A stretch of DNA of 63,142 nucleotides from Clostridia bacterium. Its GTDB lineage: Bacteria; Bacillota; Clostridia; Christensenellales; CAG-1252. The notes under the pieces were generated by a model. It ran no database searches. It was not told the DNA's origin and worked only from the letters and a program-made list of their open reading frames with translations. Below are positions 52,444 through 61,776 of this stretch, piece after piece (position 1 is the stretch's first letter; each line of letters starts with the position of its first letter). The stretch spans positions 1 through 63,142 of the forward strand of contig JAIKVL010000002.1 in assembly GCA_024685775.1 (NCBI GenBank), in the 5' to 3' direction. The translations under genes and the position numbers were made by a program.

Positions 52444-53163
52444 ATGAGAATCAATAAATATATCGCGGAATCGGGCGTTGCTTCGAGAAGAAGCGCGGAC
52501 GAGATGATCAAACAAGGCAGAGTTTCCGTCAACGGAAAGAAAATCACCGAATGCGGATTGGACGTAAACGTCGAAAACGATTCCGTTTTCGTGGACGGTC
52601 GAAAGATCGTCCCCGTTCGCCGTTATACCTACATAATGTTCAATAAGCCGAAAGGATGCATTACCTCGTCGCAGGACGAATTCGGAAGGAAAACGATCTA
52701 CGATTATTTGGAGCAATTCTCGGGGCGCGGACTTTTCCCGGTCGGAAGGCTCGATTACGACAGCGAAGGACTTCTGCTTTTAACGAACGACGGCGCGCTC
52801 GCGCAGATTTTGACGCATCCGAGCTACGAAGTTCCGAAAACCTATCTCGTAAAAATCGAAGGCACGATCGAAGAAAACGACGTTAAAAAGATCCGAAACG
52901 GCGTAAAAGGGCTGGACGGGACGCGCTACGCACCCGCGAAACTCTCGATCAAAGAAGTCAAGGATCCCTTTACGAAGATTGAGATCACCGTTACCGAAGG
53001 AAAGAATCGCGAGGTTCGCAAAATCTTCGAAGCGGTCGGCAAAAACGTGGTTTTCCTTTGCCGAAAAAAGATCGGGGATCTTTCGCTCGGCGGCTTGACC
53101 CGCGGAACCGCTCGCTATCTGACGGACAAGGAGATCGCCTATCTCAAATCGCTCGGCGAATAA
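52444..53163 (+). CDS. rluB: rRNA pseudouridine synthase RluB
   Basis: This 239-residue RsuA/RluB family enzyme has an N-terminal S4 domain (MRINKYIAESGVASRRSADE) and the catalytic domain with GRLDYDSEGLLLLTNDG, where the Asp is the nucleophile. RluB modifies U2605-equivalent in 23S rRNA; assignment of RluB over RsuA or RluE is by overall similarity and by its place after dacB. ATG 52444 is preferred to the frame start at 52348 inside dacB. Confidence 0.9.
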   Translation: MRINKYIAESGVASRRSADEMIKQGRVSVNGKKITECGLDVNVENDSVFVDGRKIVPVRRYTYIMFNKPKGCITSSQDEFGRKTIYDYLEQFSGRGLFPVGRLDYDSEGLLLLTNDGALAQILTHPSYEVPKTYLVKIEGTIEENDVKKIRNGVKGLDGTRYAPAKLSIKEVKDPFTKIEITVTEGKNREVRKIFEAVGKNVVFLCRKKIGDLSLGGLTRGTARYLTDKEIAYLKSLGE

Positions 53164-53169
53164 AAAAGG

Positions 53170-53199
53170 TTGCAATTTTTATAAATATTTATCTATAAT
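53170..53199 (+). promoter_or_regulatory. Promoter of surE (leaderless configuration)
   Basis: TTGCAA (53170-53175), 18-base spacer, TATAAT (53194-53199), with 6 bases to ATG 53206 and no Shine-Dalgarno sequence. Confidence 0.8.
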
Positions 53200-53205
53200 T
53201 ACTAT

Positions 53206-53964
53206 ATGAGAATTTTGATCGTAAACGACGACGGTATTCAGGGGGCGGGGCTTCACAAGCTCGCAGAAGTTTTCTCGAAACGACACGAAGTCACCGTCGT
53301 CGCTCCCCACACGCAACAGTCGGGGTTCAGTCATTCGCTTTCTTTTCAAAAGACGATTTCCTACGCGCCTTATAATCTCGGGTTGCCCGTTCGGGCGTAC
53401 TCTTTGACGGGAACGCCCTGCGATTGCGTAAAATTCGCGATCAACGTTTTAATGAAAGATGCGCTTCCGGACGTTATCCTTTGCGGCATTAACGACGACC
53501 ATAACCTCGGAACGGACGTCGTCTACTCCGCGACGGTGAACGCCGCGCTCGAAGGCGTTCTTTTGGGATTCCCGTCTTTCGCGATCTCGATCGGCAAAGA
53601 AAACGCGGATGATTTTACCTATCCCGCGCATTTTATCGAAAAAAATCTCGACGCGCTTTTGTCGCTTCGCCGTTCGGACACCGTTTGTTACAGCATCAAT
53701 TTCCCGTCCAATCGAAAAGAGAAGATCAAAGGCGTCCGTTTCGCGACGCTCGGTCTTCGCAAATTCAGCGATCGCTACGAACTGCGCGAGAATTCGGACG
53801 GAAGCGGCTATCTTTTGCTCGGAGAACCTTTGCCTTTGGATAATTCGCCCGAGTCGGACGTCGAACTGATTAAAGAAGGATATATCACCGTAACGCCCGT
53901 TCGCATTCAGGACACCGATTTCGAGATCTACGGAAAGATCGGGGAGTGTACTTTATGCTTATAG
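53206..53964 (+). CDS. surE: 5'/3'-nucleotidase SurE
   Basis: This 252-residue metal-dependent phosphatase acts on nucleoside monophosphates. The N-terminal RILIVNDDGIQGAGLHKLAE with the metal-binding Asp pair, VVAPHTQQSGFSHSLSF, and GTPCDCVKFAIN and CGINDDHNLGTDVVYSATV are family motifs. In the last, DDHN replaces the usual G-x-N with an intact GTD. Start ATG 53206 follows its own promoter directly. It overlaps the flavoprotein gene by 10 bases. Confidence 0.95.
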   Translation: MRILIVNDDGIQGAGLHKLAEVFSKRHEVTVVAPHTQQSGFSHSLSFQKTISYAPYNLGLPVRAYSLTGTPCDCVKFAINVLMKDALPDVILCGINDDHNLGTDVVYSATVNAALEGVLLGFPSFAISIGKENADDFTYPAHFIEKNLDALLSLRRSDTVCYSINFPSNRKEKIKGVRFATLGLRKFSDRYELRENSDGSGYLLLGEPLPLDNSPESDVELIKEGYITVTPVRIQDTDFEIYGKIGECTLCL

Positions 53965-55175
53965 CGGTCGTAGGCGGCGGAGCGTCGGGAATGATGGCGG
54001 CTTTTGCCGCGGCGAAGAACGGCGCGCGCGTTACGCTTTTCGATAAAAACGAAAAACTCGGGAAAAAACTCTTTATTTCCGGAAAAGGCAGATGTAATCT
54101 GACGAACGATTCGGAAATTTCCGAACATATGAATAACGTCGTCACCAATCCGCGCTTTCTCTTTTCTTCCTACGGCGCGCTTTCTCCTTTCGATCTTATG
54201 AAACTCGTCTCGTCCTACGGAACTCCGCTGAAAACGGAGCGGGGCGGAAGAGTTTTTCCCGTTTCCGATAAATCGTCCGACGTTATAAACGCTTTCAAAA
54301 GGATGCTATCGGACGCAAAAGTCGAGATCAAATTGAACGAAGGCGTCAGCAAAATCGAAAAAACAAACGATCGTTTCCATATAAAGACGGAAAAGGGCGA
54401 ATACGATTTCGATAAAGTCATCCTTTGTACGGGCGGCGCAACCTACCGCGCGACGGGCTCGACGGGAGACGGCTATCGATTCGCGGGCGCTTTCGGGCAT
54501 ACGGTCACGCCGCTCTTTCCGGCTCTTGTCGGGATTCGGGCGGATATCCCCGACGATTTGGCGGGGTTATCTTTAAAAAACGTCGAATTATCCGCATATA
54601 AGAAAGGAAAAAAGATCTATTCCGAATTCGGGGAAATGCTCTTTACGCATAGCGGGATTTCGGGGCCGCTCGTCCTGACGCTATCCAGCAAAATCAATAA
54701 ATTCGATTTGAAAGAGATCAATCTGTCGATCGATTTGAAGCCCGCGCTTACGGAAGAAACGTTGAGCGCGCGTTTGGTTCGCGAATTTTCCGCCGCGCCG
54801 AATAAAAGCGTGAAAAACGTTTTCGCTTCCTTGATGCCGCGTTCGCTGATTCCGTTCGTTCTCGATCAATCGGGCGTATCGGAAAACAAAGCGTGTAACG
54901 AGATTACGAAAAAGGAAAGAGCCAATCTCGTCTCCGTAATCAAAAAACTCCCGATTATTCCGAACGATTTCGAAGAGTTCAACGGAGCGATCGTTACCTC
55001 CGGCGGCGTTAAAACGAGCGAGGTCGATCCGAAGGATATGCAAAGCAAACTCGTCAACGGGTTGTATTTCGCGGGCGAGTTACTGGACGTGGACGCTCTG
55101 ACGGGCGGTTTTAATCTTCAAATCGCGTTTTCCACGGGGTACCTTGCGGGAACCGCCGCTGCAAACGCTTGCTAA
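53955..55175 (+). CDS. YhiN/HI0933 family FAD-dependent flavoprotein
   Basis: This 406-residue putative oxidoreductase of the HI0933/YhiN family binds FAD through AVVGGGASGMMAAFAAAKNG at its N-terminus, followed by KKLFISGKGRCNLTN and the C-terminal GELLDVDALTGGFNLQIAF. The reaction is not known for the family. ATG 53955 is chosen over GTG 53946 because the encoded start fits the Rossmann strand. It overlaps surE by 10 bases. Confidence 0.92.
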   Translation: MLIAVVGGGASGMMAAFAAAKNGARVTLFDKNEKLGKKLFISGKGRCNLTNDSEISEHMNNVVTNPRFLFSSYGALSPFDLMKLVSSYGTPLKTERGGRVFPVSDKSSDVINAFKRMLSDAKVEIKLNEGVSKIEKTNDRFHIKTEKGEYDFDKVILCTGGATYRATGSTGDGYRFAGAFGHTVTPLFPALVGIRADIPDDLAGLSLKNVELSAYKKGKKIYSEFGEMLFTHSGISGPLVLTLSSKINKFDLKEINLSIDLKPALTEETLSARLVREFSAAPNKSVKNVFASLMPRSLIPFVLDQSGVSENKACNEITKKERANLVSVIKKLPIIPNDFEEFNGAIVTSGGVKTSEVDPKDMQSKLVNGLYFAGELLDVDALTGGFNLQIAFSTGYLAGTAAANAC

Positions 55176-55197
55176 TTTGACGCCTCTATGTTACAAT
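55169..55197 (+). promoter_or_regulatory. Promoter of cmk-plsC-ispH/rpsA
   Basis: TTGCTA (55169-55174), 17-base spacer, TACAAT (55192-55197). The -35 box includes the stop codon of the preceding gene. RBS AAAGGAG follows. Confidence 0.75.
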
Positions 55198-55219
55198 CGA
55201 CTATAAAAGGAGAAGAAAT

Positions 55220-55879
55220 ATGATCAATATCGCGATAGACGGTCCCGCCGGAGCGGGGAAAAGCACGATCGCCAAAGAATTGGCGAAACGATTGAATATC
55301 ACCTATCTCGACACGGGCGCAATGTATCGCGCCGTCGCGCTGAAAAGCATTTACCTCGGAGTTGACGTAAACGACGCGGAAAGCGTCAAGGCGTTTCTTC
55401 CGAGCGTAGACCTCGATATTCGCTATATCGACGGCGTTCAACACGTCTATTTGGACGGCGTCGACGTCTCGAAAGAGATCCGCGAACACAGAATGAGCAA
55501 AGCGGCGTCGGATATTTCGAGGATCCCGGACGTCCGTTTGAAACTCGTCGAAATGCAACGCGCGCTCGCGAATAAATACGATTGCGTACTCGACGGAAGG
55601 GACATCACGTCCTACGTCCTGCCGAACGCAAAGTATAAATTCTTCATTACCGCGTCGCCCGAAGTCCGCGCCCGTCGCCGCCTTCTCGAACTCGAAGCGA
55701 AAGGGGAAAAGGTCGATTTTTCCGTGCTTTTGGAAGATATCAAGCAAAGAGATTATAACGACAGCCATCGTCCGTTCGCGCCGCTTATAAGGACGGAGGA
55801 CAGCGTCTATATCGACACAAGCGGGCTTTCAATCGATGAAGTTCTTTCGAAAGTTCTCGGATATATCGAGGAAAAATAA
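55220..55879 (+). CDS. cmk: Cytidylate kinase
   Basis: This 219-residue kinase phosphorylates CMP and dCMP. The Walker A GPAGAGKST is at residue 8, with YLDTGAMYRAVA, DGRDITSYVLPNAKYKFFIT and RRLLELEAKGEKV matching the family. It opens the cmk-plsC-ispH/rpsA cluster, an arrangement known in Clostridia. RBS AAAGGAGAAG precedes ATG 55220. plsC starts 2 bases after its stop. Confidence 0.97.
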   Translation: MINIAIDGPAGAGKSTIAKELAKRLNITYLDTGAMYRAVALKSIYLGVDVNDAESVKAFLPSVDLDIRYIDGVQHVYLDGVDVSKEIREHRMSKAASDISRIPDVRLKLVEMQRALANKYDCVLDGRDITSYVLPNAKYKFFITASPEVRARRRLLELEAKGEKVDFSVLLEDIKQRDYNDSHRPFAPLIRTEDSVYIDTSGLSIDEVLSKVLGYIEEK

Positions 55880-55880
55880 T

Positions 55881-56498
55881 ATGTACCGTTTTATAAGGTT
55901 TCTCTTCAAGCCGTTCATTTCGCTCATTTATCCGACGACCGTCATTCATAAAGAAAAGTATACCGACGAGAGCGCGATCGTCTGCTGCAACCATTACGCG
56001 TCCTGCGACGTCGTCGTCGTCGCGAACAAGCTGATCAAAAAGGATCTCAACGTCCTTGCGAAAGCGGAACTCTTCCGCAAAAAATTTTCGGCTTGGTTCT
56101 TAAAGAAGATTGGTGCGATCGCCGTCAACCGAGGAACGCCCGAAGTATCCGTCCATAAAGAGATCCTTCGCAGGCTTAAAAACGGAAAAAGGATCTTGAT
56201 TTTCCCGGAAGGAACGAGAAATCTCGCGGGAACGCACGAAATGGCGGAATTCAAGTCGGGAGCGGGCGTCTATGCGATGAAAGCGAAAGTGCCGATCGTT
56301 CCTTTGATGTTTCACCATCAATCGAAAGCGTTCAAGAGAAACTATCTGATCGTAGGCGATCCGATCGATCTTTCGGAATTTTACGGAAAAAATATGCACG
56401 ACGTAAAAGACGAAGTCGCCGCTTTTCTTCACGATAAAATGGAAGCGCTTCACCTCGAACTCGACTCGTACGTCGATTCGTTGAAGAAAAAGAAATGA
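55881..56498 (+). CDS. plsC: 1-acyl-sn-glycerol-3-phosphate acyltransferase
   Basis: This 205-residue PlsC family acyltransferase makes phosphatidic acid from lysophosphatidic acid. The catalytic NHxxxxD box reads NHYASCD near residue 43, and the glycerol-phosphate binding motif FPEGTRN is near residue 112. An N-terminal hydrophobic stretch provides membrane association. ATG 55881 is chosen; a 15-codon extension from 55836 lies inside cmk. It overlaps ispH by 4 bases. Confidence 0.93.
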   Translation: MYRFIRFLFKPFISLIYPTTVIHKEKYTDESAIVCCNHYASCDVVVVANKLIKKDLNVLAKAELFRKKFSAWFLKKIGAIAVNRGTPEVSVHKEILRRLKNGKRILIFPEGTRNLAGTHEMAEFKSGAGVYAMKAKVPIVPLMFHHQSKAFKRNYLIVGDPIDLSEFYGKNMHDVKDEVAAFLHDKMEALHLELDSYVDSLKKKK

Positions 56499-58753
56499 AC
56501 GTCGTTTTGGCAAAATACGCGGGCGTTTGCAAGGGAGTGGAGCGGGCGGTCTCGCTCGCGCTCGGCGCGGAAAAAACGCCGATCTATCTTCTCGGAAATC
56601 TTGCTCATAACGAACGAATCATTCGGAAATTATCGGAAAAAGGGTGCGTCGTGATCGACGAAAAAGATCTCGACGGACTTTCCGAGGGTACCGTCGTCAT
56701 TCGTGCGCACGGTGTGACGAAGGCTTTGTATGAAAAGATCGCGCGGTCCGGCTTGGAGATTGTGGACGCGACTTGCCCTTACGTCCAAATGATCCACGAC
56801 CTCGTCCGCGATTATTCCGACAAAGGCTACGGAATCATCATTATCGGCGATCCAAAGCATCCCGAAGTCGTCGGGACGAAAGGCTACGCCGAAAACGCGA
56901 TCGTGATCGATTCTCTCGAAAGCGCGGAAAACGCCGTTTTTGACGAAAAAAAGCCGTATGCGCTCGTTTGTCAGACCACTTTTTCGGAAAAAATATCGAA
57001 TATTATAATTGAATATTTGAAAAAGAAGATCAAATCGCTTGTCATTAAGGACACGATTTGTTATACTACAAAAGAACGACAGCGTGAGGCGGAAATTCTC
57101 TCACGCACGTGTGACGCCGTATTGGTCGTCGGAAGCCCAAGCAGTTCGAATACCACGAAACTTTTTGAGATTTGCAAGAAGAACTGCGAAAAAGTGTTCC
57201 TCGTCCCGTCGGCGGATCGCGTGAATGCGAAAGATCTTTCCGAAATACAAAAGGTTGGCGTTACAGCAGGAGCATCAACTCCGAGAGAGTTGATCATGGA
57301 GGTATTATCAGTAATGGAAGGCGAAAACGTAGTGACTCTCCAAAACACGGAGAATGAAAAGGCGGAAGTCAATTCCGCCGCAGTAGCAGCGACCGAAGAG
57401 AAGCAACCCAAAAAGATCACTTCGATGAAAGACGTTCTGGATTCGATGCGTGACGATATCCACGAAGGAAAGCGCGTCAAAGTCACCGTCATCAGAAGCG
57501 ATGAAAAGGGCGTTTACGTTTCGGGTGCCCTTCTCGGAAAGAAGGACGGATTCATCGCTGCGGACAGAGTGACGAGCGGCGAGTATAAAGCCGACGACTA
57601 TAAGCCCGGTATGGAATTTACCGCGATCGTCGTGCCGAATACGGATAAAAATTACGTCGCGCTCGATAAAGTCAAATTCGACGAAATCGAGGAAATGGAT
57701 AAAGCGTTGCTCGACAGCGTTTTCGAATTGAAAATCGATAAAGCGGTCGATAAGGGCGGCTTGCTCGGCAAGAAAGGTTCTTACACCGTCTTTATTCCCG
57801 CGTCCCACATCGAACTCCACAGGGTCGAAGATGCGGATCTTCAATCCTACGTCGGCAAGAAACTTCTCGTCAAGAAGCTTCCCGATAAGAAGGGTGAAGA
57901 GGGAGAAAGCAACAAGCGCCACAGAATCGTCGCTTCCCATAAGGAAGTTTTGATCGCCGATAAGAAAGCGGCGCGCGAAAAAGCCGAAAAAGAATGGCAA
58001 GAGAAGAAAGCCCGCGAAGAAGAAGAAAAGAAGGCGATCTTCGAGGCGAACAGAGATCGTTTCGAAGTCAATAACGTCGTTCCCGGCGTCGTCAAGAGAT
58101 TCGCGGATTTCGGTGCGTTCGTAAACGTTTACGGATTCGACTGCCTCGCTCCGAAGGGTGAGCTTTCTTGGACGAAGGACAAAGCGCCCAACGAAGTCTT
58201 GGAGCTCAACAAAGAGTACGAATTCGTTATCATCAAAGTCGATCCCGAGAACTACAAGGTTTCCTTGTCTTACAAACTTCTCCAAAAGCGTCCTTACGAG
58301 ATCGCGCAGGAGAAATATCCCGTCGGTTCCATCGTAAAGGGCAAAGTCCAGACGATCGTTAACTTCGGCGCGTTCATCAGCATCGAGCCGGGCGTCGACG
58401 GACTCGTCCACGTCTCCAACATCAGCGACAAGAGACTCAACTCTCCCGCGGACGTTTTGAAGGTCGGCGACGAAGTCGAAGCGAAAGTCATCAGCTTCGT
58501 AGATAACCGTATGGCTCTTTCCATCAAGGACGTCAATGCTCCCGCCGATGCTTCCGATAATAAGGAAGGCGGTGAAAAGAGAGTTCGTTCGAACGGTCGT
58601 CCCGCTCCCGAGCGCAAAGGCAAGAAGCCCCCGGTGGACGAAGTTTCCAAGGAAGAGCAGGATATCGTTGCGAATTACGGCAACACCGAAACCGTTTCGA
58701 ACAACGTGTTCAACGATCTTTTGAAAGGTTTCTTGGATAAAAACAAGGACTGA
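56495..58753 (+). CDS. ispH: IspH - ribosomal protein S1 fusion protein
   Basis: This 752-residue fusion joins 4-hydroxy-3-methylbut-2-enyl diphosphate reductase (residues 1-280, last step of the MEP pathway) to an S1-type RNA-binding protein. The three cluster cysteines are Cys12, Cys94 and Cys189. After an acidic linker, four S1 domains follow (about 318-390, 395-485, 515-590 and 600-675), the last two with the clear FADFGAFVN and [20 protein letters not shown] patterns. A Lys/Glu coiled coil separates domains two and three. Such fusions are known in Clostridia. Confidence 0.95.
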   Translation: MNVVLAKYAGVCKGVERAVSLALGAEKTPIYLLGNLAHNERIIRKLSEKGCVVIDEKDLDGLSEGTVVIRAHGVTKALYEKIARSGLEIVDATCPYVQMIHDLVRDYSDKGYGIIIIGDPKHPEVVGTKGYAENAIVIDSLESAENAVFDEKKPYALVCQTTFSEKISNIIIEYLKKKIKSLVIKDTICYTTKERQREAEILSRTCDAVLVVGSPSSSNTTKLFEICKKNCEKVFLVPSADRVNAKDLSEIQKVGVTAGASTPRELIMEVLSVMEGENVVTLQNTENEKAEVNSAAVAATEEKQPKKITSMKDVLDSMRDDIHEGKRVKVTVIRSDEKGVYVSGALLGKKDGFIAADRVTSGEYKADDYKPGMEFTAIVVPNTDKNYVALDKVKFDEIEEMDKALLDSVFELKIDKAVDKGGLLGKKGSYTVFIPASHIELHRVEDADLQSYVGKKLLVKKLPDKKGEEGESNKRHRIVASHKEVLIADKKAAREKAEKEWQEKKAREEEEKKAIFEANRDRFEVNNVVPGVVKRFADFGAFVNVYGFDCLAPKGELSWTKDKAPNEVLELNKEYEFVIIKVDPENYKVSLSYKLLQKRPYEIAQEKYPVGSIVKGKVQTIVNFGAFISIEPGVDGLVHVSNISDKRLNSPADVLKVGDEVEAKVISFVDNRMALSIKDVNAPADASDNKEGGEKRVRSNGRPAPERKGKKPPVDEVSKEEQDIVANYGNTETVSNNVFNDLLKGFLDKNKD

Positions 58754-58773
58754 TAAACTCCGTAAAATAATTA

Positions 58774-58805
58774 AAAACCGTCGCATTTCGCGACGGTTTT
58801 TTTTA
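58774..58805. terminator. Bidirectional terminator between ispH/rpsA and the DUF47 gene
   Basis: AAAACCGTCGC-ATTTC-GCGACGGTTTT with T-run on the + strand and a T-rich run on the - strand, placed between converging genes. Confidence 0.92.
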
Positions 58806-58834
58806 TTCGTTTTATACGGAAGAATAGGGAAATA

Positions 58835-59425
58835 TTACATTTTTACGAGGATGTCGAGCAGGAAATCCATCGCGCTGTCCGCGATATCGGCGGTGTGATT
58901 CAAATGCTTGTAAACCTCCGCGTACTTAAAGATCGCGTGAAAATCATCCGTTTCGAATATATCCGCATACGCCATTTTCGTCAAGCGGTCGATTTCGTTT
59001 TCGTAGGCTTTTACTTTCAAGGCTTCCTCTTTAACGATTTGCGGGTAATGCTCGATATTTTGGATCGCTTTTCGAACGTGGCTCGTCATCTCGACCAACG
59101 TCTCGGTAATCTTCAAAACGTCGCGATTGGGTTTGAGTTTAAAAAGACGGATCTCGTCGACCGAAGTCTTCGTGTAATCGATGATCTCGTCGAGCTGTCC
59201 GGAGAGGTGGAAGAGGTCTTCGCGATCGATCGGCGTAAGGTAGGTTTTGTTTAAGGTTTCGATCAAAATGCGTCGAACCATATCGGCTTCGTCCTCGACC
59301 GCAATAACGGTATCGGCGATGAGTTCGTCGCCCGTTTGGCAGTACTCGTACAGAGATTCCATCGCTTTGCAGGTCAAATCGCATTGTTGTTGCAAAAGTT
59401 CAAAGAAAGAAACGCGTTTTTTCAT
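58835..59425 (-). CDS. DUF47 family protein (PhoU-like Pit accessory protein)
   Basis: This 196-residue helical DUF47 protein is related to PhoU and is typically encoded with a Pit phosphate transporter, as here. It begins KKRVSFFELLQQQCDLTCKA and has the acidic stretch AVEDEADMVRRILIETLNKT typical of PhoU-like metal-binding helices. It probably regulates phosphate uptake. ATG 59425 follows GGAGG on the - strand; the open frame extends to 59536 inside pit and is not used. It overlaps pit by 4 bases. Confidence 0.92.
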   Translation of the reverse strand: MKKRVSFFELLQQQCDLTCKAMESLYEYCQTGDELIADTVIAVEDEADMVRRILIETLNKTYLTPIDREDLFHLSGQLDEIIDYTKTSVDEIRLFKLKPNRDVLKITETLVEMTSHVRKAIQNIEHYPQIVKEEALKVKAYENEIDRLTKMAYADIFETDDFHAIFKYAEVYKHLNHTADIADSAMDFLLDILVKM

Positions 59426-60453
59426 AAAATACCTCCGAGAAGAACGTTTGTCAGGAAATAAAAGATCGCGCCGAAAAGGATGGTCGCCGGCATCGTAATG
59501 ATCCAACCGAGGACGATTCGGCGAACCGTGATCCATTTAACGCCGTTTGCGCGTTCGGAGATCCCGATCCCGACGACGGACGAGGAAACAACTTGCCCCG
59601 TGCTGATCGGAATTCCCAAAAATGAAGACCCGAACATTACGATATTCGTCGCAATTTGCGAAGAAAGCGCCATAAAAGGCTTGATTCTGAACAGCCTTCT
59701 GCCGATCGTCAAAATGATCCGATAGCCTCCGAAGATCATCCCGAGACCGAGCGAAAAAGCAAAGACGCAGATCAAATAAAAGGGTGGCGTCGCGGGGATC
59801 GATGCGATCCCGAGGGAAACGATCAAAAAATAAATACCGATGGATTTTTGCGCGTCGTTTACGGAAATCGCGGACGCGATCGTCACCATATGGATCCATT
59901 GAAGGACTTTGACGAATTTGCCCGCGCCACCCGGAGCGCGTAATGCGATCCTTTTCAGCAATCGGTTGATGATAAATCCGATCAAAACGGAAACGAGCGG
60001 GGCGAGAAAGATCATTAAAATGATGCGGAAAAAGACGTTCGCCCATAAGATCGCCTTAAAACCGAACGCCGCGATCCCCGCGCCGATGATCCCGCCGAGC
60101 AACGTATGCGAAGTGCTGTTCGGCTGTTTCAAGACGTAAGTGATCGCGCTCCAAACGATCGCGGAAAGCAGGGCGGCAAGCAAATAAATAAAGCCTTTTG
60201 CGGGCGTCAATCCGCCGAAAAACGAAGAACGGACGATTCCTTTTCCGACCGTCGCCGCGACGGAAAGATCGGCGGAAATGACGAACATAAGAAGAACGGT
60301 CGCGGTCTGGGTGACCGCGCCGATAACGACGGCGAGTCGGGGATCGATCGCGCGCGTCGCAACGGTCGTCGCAATGGCGTTCGACCCGTCTGTGAACCCC
60401 ATATAAAAGGTATACACGGACGTTAAAACCAAAAGAACAATCAAGTACGTCAT
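59422..60453 (-). CDS. pit: Low-affinity inorganic phosphate transporter (PiT family)
   Basis: This 343-residue PiT permease has about ten membrane helices. The two family repeats are visible: MGFTDGSNAIATTVATRAI near the N-terminus and ASAISVNDAQKSIGIYFLIV in the middle, plus SSQIATNIVMFGSSFLGIPI and STGQVVSSSVVGIG. It imports metal-phosphate using the proton gradient. It is the first gene of a two-gene operon with DUF47 and has a consensus promoter with almost no leader. Confidence 0.95.
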   Translation of the reverse strand: MTYLIVLLVLTSVYTFYMGFTDGSNAIATTVATRAIDPRLAVVIGAVTQTATVLLMFVISADLSVAATVGKGIVRSSFFGGLTPAKGFIYLLAALLSAIVWSAITYVLKQPNSTSHTLLGGIIGAGIAAFGFKAILWANVFFRIILMIFLAPLVSVLIGFIINRLLKRIALRAPGGAGKFVKVLQWIHMVTIASAISVNDAQKSIGIYFLIVSLGIASIPATPPFYLICVFAFSLGLGMIFGGYRIILTIGRRLFRIKPFMALSSQIATNIVMFGSSFLGIPISTGQVVSSSVVGIGISERANGVKWITVRRIVLGWIITMPATILFGAIFYFLTNVLLGGIL

Positions 60454-60462
60454 TTTTGTTAA

Positions 60463-60491
60463 ATTATAGTTTATTTTATATTTTATGTCAA
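60463..60491 (-). promoter_or_regulatory. Consensus promoter of pit (near-leaderless)
   Basis: On the - strand, TTGACA (60491-60486), 17-base spacer, TATAAT (60468-60463), a perfect sigma-A consensus. Nine bases separate the -10 box from the pit ATG and there is no Shine-Dalgarno sequence. Confidence 0.92.
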
Positions 60492-60579
60492 TACCGTCCC
60501 GAATTTGCCTTGACGCCGTTTTGAGCCGTTTACGATTTGAAAAAATCGCGCTCGGACGCTTCCGTTTTGCTATGTGACA

Positions 60580-60588
60580 TGGTATAAT
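60580..60588 (+). promoter_or_regulatory. Extended -10 promoter of the exonuclease-ASCH gene
   Basis: TGGTATAAT, an extended -10, ends 7 bases before GTG 60596. The -35 region is weak and there is no Shine-Dalgarno sequence. Confidence 0.7.
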
Positions 60589-60595
60589 ATTTTCG

Positions 60596-61630
60596 GTGAA
60601 TCAAATGAAGTACTTATCGGTCGATCTCGAAGCATGCAATACGTTCGTTAAAGGCAGCGTTTTCAGCGTTGGTATGGTCCTTGCGGACGAGAATTTCAAT
60701 ATCCTTTTCAAACGCAATTATTTGATCAATCCGCTTTGTCGTTTTGCAATGAAATTCCGCAAACCCATCGAGTTCGGGATCACGAAAGACGACGTCGCGG
60801 ATAAGCCGACTTTTGCGGAAATGCGTGATGAATTCGCGTCTTATCTCGAAGATCCCGACACCGTCGTTATGGCGCACTCCGCGAATAACGATATGTTTAT
60901 GTTCAACGAGGCTTGCAAAAGGGCGAAAGTAAAGCCTTTTACCTTGCGTTTTATTTGCACGCAGATGATCTATTCCGCCGTCTATAACGTCGAAAACGGG
61001 ATCGGGCTCGATAAAGTCGCCGTTCGGCTCGGGCGCGATCAGTTTACCCATCACAGAGCGGACGACGACGCGGAAATGGCTTTATACCTCTTGAAGCATT
61101 GCTTGGAAAAAACGGGATTGTCTTACCCCGAAATGATCGAAAAATTCGGGATCACGCCCGGAAAAATGCTAAACGGGTCTTTTATCTCGATGAAATGCGA
61201 CGAACTGACGAATCTGCGGATCCTTCGCCGCCGGCAAGCCTATGCGCAGCAAAAGAAATGGCAGCGCGAAGTAAAGAAGGGGATCGTTCCCGTTATGCAT
61301 CTGATCCCGCGGCAGTTCGATTTGATGAAATGCAATTCCAAGACGCTCGAAATCCGAACGCTTGATGAAAAAAGGAAGCAGATCAAAGTCGGCGACGCGA
61401 TTTATTTCGTTCGCGAGAGTCAAAAACCCCAAGTCCTGAAAACGATCGTTACGGCGATCGACACCTTCGCTTCGTTCGACGAAGTTTATTCCGCGTTCGA
61501 CCCGTCCGCGCTCGGATTCCGCGGCGCGAGTTTGATGGAATTTCTCGAAACGATGTACGAGATTTATTCGGACACGCGCGAGTACGAAGACGGGGTCGTC
61601 GTCTTCCACGTGGAGGTGGCGAAAGAGTAG
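60596..61630 (+). CDS. DEDDh 3'-5' exonuclease fused to an ASCH domain
   Basis: The first 175 residues are a DEDDh exonuclease of the DnaQ/RNase T type, with Asp10 and Glu12 (SVDLEA), Asp99 (HSANNDMF) and the His153-x4-Asp158 pair (HRADDDA). A linker of about 60 residues rich in Arg and Gln follows. The C-terminal 110 residues match the RNA-binding ASCH (PUA-like) fold, with KTLEIR (Lys249, Glu252, Arg254), VGDAIYF and FDEVYSAFDPSALGF. The combination suggests RNA processing or repair, but no function is known to me. Start GTG 60596; ATG 60605 is an alternative. Confidence 0.82.
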   Translation: MNQMKYLSVDLEACNTFVKGSVFSVGMVLADENFNILFKRNYLINPLCRFAMKFRKPIEFGITKDDVADKPTFAEMRDEFASYLEDPDTVVMAHSANNDMFMFNEACKRAKVKPFTLRFICTQMIYSAVYNVENGIGLDKVAVRLGRDQFTHHRADDDAEMALYLLKHCLEKTGLSYPEMIEKFGITPGKMLNGSFISMKCDELTNLRILRRRQAYAQQKKWQREVKKGIVPVMHLIPRQFDLMKCNSKTLEIRTLDEKRKQIKVGDAIYFVRESQKPQVLKTIVTAIDTFASFDEVYSAFDPSALGFRGASLMEFLETMYEIYSDTREYEDGVVVFHVEVAKE

Positions 61631-61729
61631 TGTTTCCGCGGTTTTTTCCTCATTTTTACCCCTTTCCGACACGCGGAAAAATCCTCTCGAAAAGAGGTAA
61701 AAAAAAATGAAAAAAATCAAAAAAAATCG

Positions 61730-61758
61730 TTGACATTATCTTGCCCGTATTGTATTAT
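61730..61758 (+). promoter_or_regulatory. Promoter of the tRNA cluster
   Basis: TTGACA (61730-61735), 17-base spacer, TATTAT (61753-61758), 18 bases before the first tRNA. The preceding 100 bases hold a small hairpin (CCTCT-CGAAA-AGAGG) and an A-rich run and no gene. Confidence 0.9.
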
Positions 61759-61776
61759 GAATAAGTCGCAAATCTT

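Noticed and set aside
57308-58786. 492-residue open frame opposite ispH/rpsA
   Set aside because: Antisense shadow of the S1 domains; it also crosses the bidirectional terminator.
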